A DNA stretch of 64,000 nucleotides from the NCBI RefSeq assembly GCF_033110965.1, contig NZ_CP137003.1:1984001-2048000 (forward strand), written 5' to 3'. Made by a program: the position numbers and the translations under genes. The stretch's first letter is position 1. Each line of letters starts with the position of its first letter. Positions 61,949 to 64,000 of the stretch are shown here, one piece after another. This DNA comes from Raineyella sp. LH-20. Its GTDB lineage: Bacteria; Actinomycetota; Actinomycetes; Propionibacteriales; Propionibacteriaceae. The notes below the pieces were generated by a model, which was not told the origin of the DNA, ran no database searches, and worked only from the letters and a program-made list of their open reading frames with translations.

Positions 61949-62616
61949 AGGCCGGGATCGCGGACCATCCGCGACAGGCCGTTCCAGGCGAGATTGAGGA
62001 TGTTGGAGGCGACGGTGGCCCGGTCCTGGTCACGTTCGTCGAGCCACCACTGTCCGGTGTAGGCGATCATCCCCACCAGCATCTGGGCGTACATCGGGGC
62101 CATCTCCTCCTTGAGCCCGCGGCGGCGGAACTCGTCACCGAGGATGTCCTCCACCTGCGAGGCGACGTCGGAGAGGATGGTCGCGAACGACGTCCCGGTG
62201 GAGCCCGTCGGCGCATCGCGGGAGATGATCCGGAACCCGTCGGGATTGGTCTCGATGTAGTCGAGCAGCGCCAGGGTGCCGGCCTCGACCTTGCGGCGCG
62301 GCCCCTTGGCCCGGTCGATGCCCGACCGGATCGCCTCCAGCAACGTACGTTGTTCGCGGTCGACGATCACCGCGTAGAGGCCCTCCTTGCCGCCGAAGTG
62401 CTCGTAGACGACGGGCTTGGAGACCTGGGCGCTGGCCGCGATCTCCTCGACGGTGGTGCCCTCCACACCCTTCTCGGCGAACAGCACCCGGGCCACGGTG
62501 ATGAGCTGTTCGCGGCGCTGTGCCGCGGTCATCCGGGTGCGCCCCTCGCGGGTGCGCGCGGGGCGCATGTCGCCGCCGGGCGCGGGGGAGGGTGACGAGG
62601 GAGTCTTGGTGCCGGT
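61930..62616 (-). CDS. TetR family regulator
   Basis: A 228-residue TetR regulator. The HTH is QLITVARVLFAEKGVEGTTVEEIAASAQVSKPVVYEHFGGKEGLY (about residues 38-82), then an all-helical ligand domain with TNPDGFRIISRDAP and AYTGQWWLDERDQDRATVASNILNLAWNGL. The last part matches actinobacterial regulators of lipid/fatty-acid genes such as FasR-like proteins, but that is uncertain. GTG 62616 with GGAGG upstream is preferred; ATG 62568 is possible. It overlaps the convergent MerR gene. Confidence 0.85.
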   Translation of the reverse strand, partial: TGTKTPSSPSPAPGGDMRPARTREGRTRMTAAQRREQLITVARVLFAEKGVEGTTVEEIAASAQVSKPVVYEHFGGKEGLYAVIVDREQRTLLEAIRSGIDRAKGPRRKVEAGTLALLDYIETNPDGFRIISRDAPTGSTGTSFATILSDVASQVEDILGDEFRRRGLKEEMAPMYAQMLVGMIAYTGQWWLDERDQDRATVASNILNLAWNGLSRMVRDPGLYTPRD

Positions 62617-62814
62617 CACTCCGCCTCCGATCGCGTCTGTTGCCTCGCCGGCGGCTCCTGCTCGCATCGGCGTCGTCGCCCCGGACTACGGGCACGTGCC
62701 GACGGGCAGGCTCGACGGGCGCGCGCAACGGCCGACCACCGAGCAGAGGATTGGCGTCACTCTAACATTCCGGGCACTGCGCCGGGCGGGCCGCCGGTGG
62801 CCTAGCGTGCAGGC

Positions 62815-63648
62815 ATGAGGGTGTTGATCAGTGCCCAGGAGCTGGGCGAGCGGATCTCCTGCGGCGAGGCGCCGGTGCTGCTCGACGTGCGGTGGGTGTT
62901 GGGTGATCCGTACGGTCAGCAGCAGTACCGGGAGGGGCACATCCCCGGTGCCGTGTACGTGGATCTCAACGCCGAACTGGCCGCGCCAGCCCATCCACTG
63001 GAGGGCCGCCATCCGTTGCCCGACCCGGCCGACCTGCAGGCGGCGGCGCGGCGCTGGGGTCTGCGGGACGGTGACACCGTCGTGGCGTACGACGCGTCCG
63101 GTGCGATGGCCGCGGCCCGGGCCTGGTGGCTGCTGCGATGGGCCGGGTTCGGGGCGGTGCAGGTGCTGGACGGCGGCCTGGCGGCTTGGCGGGCGGCGGG
63201 CTTGCCGCTGGAGGCCGGCGAGGTCACCCCGGCGCCCGGGGACGTGGTGCTCGGGCACGGGCAGATGCCGGTCATTCCGCTGGACGGTGTGCTCGCTGCG
63301 GCGGAGGCCGTGCTGCTGGACGCCCGGGCCGGGGAGCGCTTTCGCGGAGAGACCGAGCCGATCGATCCGTACGCCGGCCACATCCCCGGCGCGGTGAGCG
63401 CGCCGACCGGGGACAATCTGGGGCCCGACGGGTGCTTCTTGCCCGCGGTGGAGCTGCGTCGGCGATTCGAGGCGCTGGGCGTACGTGATGGGGTGCCGGT
63501 CGGGGTCTACTGTGGGTCCGGGGTGACCGCCGCCCACGAGATCGCGGCGCTGGCGATCGCGGGTTTCGACGCGGCGCTGTACCCGGGGTCGTGGTCGCAG
63601 TGGTCGAACCACGAGGAGCTGCCCCGAGCAGTGGGCGCCGAGGCGTGA
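62815..63648 (+). CDS. sseA: Thiosulfate/3-mercaptopyruvate sulfurtransferase (rhodanese)
   Basis: A 277-residue two-domain rhodanese. The N-terminal inactive domain contains VLLDVRWVLGDPYGQQQYREGHIPGAVYVDL. The C-terminal domain has LLDARAGERFRGETEPIDPYAGHIPGAVSAP and the active-site loop GVYCGSGVTAA. The CGSGVTA loop is typical of mercaptopyruvate-type SseA enzymes, which move sulfane sulfur to acceptors. ATG 62815 lies six bases after TAGCGT, the leaderless pattern. It stands alone between the TetR gene and a tRNA. Confidence 0.9.
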   Translation: MRVLISAQELGERISCGEAPVLLDVRWVLGDPYGQQQYREGHIPGAVYVDLNAELAAPAHPLEGRHPLPDPADLQAAARRWGLRDGDTVVAYDASGAMAAARAWWLLRWAGFGAVQVLDGGLAAWRAAGLPLEAGEVTPAPGDVVLGHGQMPVIPLDGVLAAAEAVLLDARAGERFRGETEPIDPYAGHIPGAVSAPTGDNLGPDGCFLPAVELRRRFEALGVRDGVPVGVYCGSGVTAAHEIAALAIAGFDAALYPGSWSQWSNHEELPRAVGAEA

Positions 63649-63742
63649 GGTCGCGCCGGTGTCGACTGAAGTCCCAGCGCCGACGGCGGGGGCATGCAGG
63701 ATGCCCCGACTATGCGTAGAGTGTGTCTCCGGCTTGCGCCAT

Positions 63743-63824
63743 TCCCCGGTTGGTCTGTCGGCAGGGCCCGCCTGACTTTGAATCAGGACAAGCGACGCAG
63801 GTTCGACTCCTGCCCGGGGAGCCA
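63743..63824 (+). tRNA. tRNA-Gln-like gene (anticodon TTG), unusual 82-nt form
   Basis: Acceptor TCCCCGG/CCGGGGA with discriminator G and encoded CCA; anticodon stem CCTGA/TCAGG around loop CTTTGAA, anticodon TTG; T-arm GCAGG-TTCGACT-CCTGC. U1-A72 and G73 are glutamine identity features. The odd points are a 9-nt variable region (ACAAGCGAC) and two bases between the D and anticodon stems, giving 82 nt instead of about 75. The D-stem GGTC/GGCC is weak, with a G-U pair. It may be a functional variant tRNA or a tRNA from a mobile element. Confidence 0.7.
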
Positions 63825-63847
63825 TCTGGCCTAGTCAGGCTGGGAAT

Positions 63848-63875
63848 GGCCCGCCCTCACAACTGGGGGCGGCCC
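63848..63875 (+). terminator. Terminator after the tRNA
   Basis: CCGCCC and GGGCGG form a hairpin with flanking G+C pairs about 25 bp after the tRNA 3' end, followed by TTCGGTTTGTGTGTG, which is relatively U-rich in this genome. It is consistent with an intrinsic terminator for the tRNA transcript. Confidence 0.6.
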
Positions 63876-64000
63876 TTCGGTTTGTGTGTGCGGACACATA
63901 ACCGGTAGAGAATCGGCCGAGTTGGGCGCCCGGCCACGGCGGCACACTGGCCGATGCGAAGCGCCGGGGGCCCACCCAATCCCTCTCCCGCGGGCCGGTC
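63876..64000. other. Window end without recognisable gene
   Basis: The final 125 bp contain no ORF with a plausible start or codon pattern and no clear RNA feature. The next gene presumably lies beyond the window edge. Confidence 0.5.

Overview
The window is chromosomal DNA of a very high-G+C actinobacterium. Gene content and order point to the Propionibacteriales, probably a Propionibacteriaceae-like organism. The signs are a resuscitation factor next to rsmA-ispE, an IdeR-type DtxR, pyruvate carboxylase, DUF3027, DUF5997 and DUF222 proteins, actinobacterial pmt/rsmI and moeA/rimJ/sepX neighbourhoods, and many genes whose start codon lies 6-7 nt after a TANNNT -10 element (leaderless transcription). 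The genus assignment is inference.

Layout. 0.1-3.8 kb: a molybdopterin-sensing HTH protein, an M19 dipeptidase, CutC, a PaiB-like flavoprotein and a Nudix hydrolase. 3.8-8.3 kb (minus): a three-gene operon with a membrane protein, a helicase-associated protein and an XPB-type helicase. 8.5-16.1 kb: cold-shock protein, DUF3027, purine permease, a LysR-effector-domain protein facing DUF5997 across four 15-bp tandem repeats, and pyruvate carboxylase. 16.1-19.9 kb: two small membrane proteins, serC/pdxH back to back, mscL, and a MerR/carboxymuconolactone-decarboxylase-like pair. 19.9-22.7 kb: an IS110-family transposase with a candidate bridge-RNA region, followed by a DUF222/HNH nuclease. 22.7-31.97 kb (mostly minus): UGPase, tRNA-Arg(CCU), thioredoxin, a methyltransferase, a SIS/IdeR/unknown cluster, a SAF protein, PPK2, a zinc ribbon and 5-formyl-THF cyclo-ligase. 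32-35.9 kb: moeA-moaC-mog-rimJ-sepX/glpR, combining molybdenum-cofactor synthesis with the actinobacterial gephyrin-like/membrane-receptor division locus.

36.0-41.0 kb is the most foreign part: a genomic island directly 3' of tRNA-Ala(CGC), bounded by a 12-bp direct repeat (36087-36098 and 40967-40978). Its G+C is visibly lower than that of its neighbours. It carries gene remnants, an AAA ATPase plus subtilisin-like protease pair of the IetAS type (a predicted phage-defence/plasmid-incompatibility module) and a small double-HTH protein related to recombinase C-termini. 41-50 kb is accessory: EamA exporter/LysR, a Tat-exported multicopper oxidase, a frameshifted glycosyltransferase, MarR/MFS, and an aldo-keto reductase. 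50-60.1 kb returns to core functions: a PrmC-like methyltransferase with a likely AUC start, cysE, a FAD oxidoreductase, pmt/rsmI, tatD, rpf, rsmA, ispE and marR. 60.1-64 kb holds small regulators, DUF2809/DUF4188 proteins, a rhodanese and an unusual 82-nt tRNA with a UUG anticodon.

No CRISPR array, rRNA or replication origin was seen. Gene calls rest on reading the translations and motifs. No database search was possible, so family names are recognitions from memory. Short-site coordinates were counted by hand and may be off by a base.
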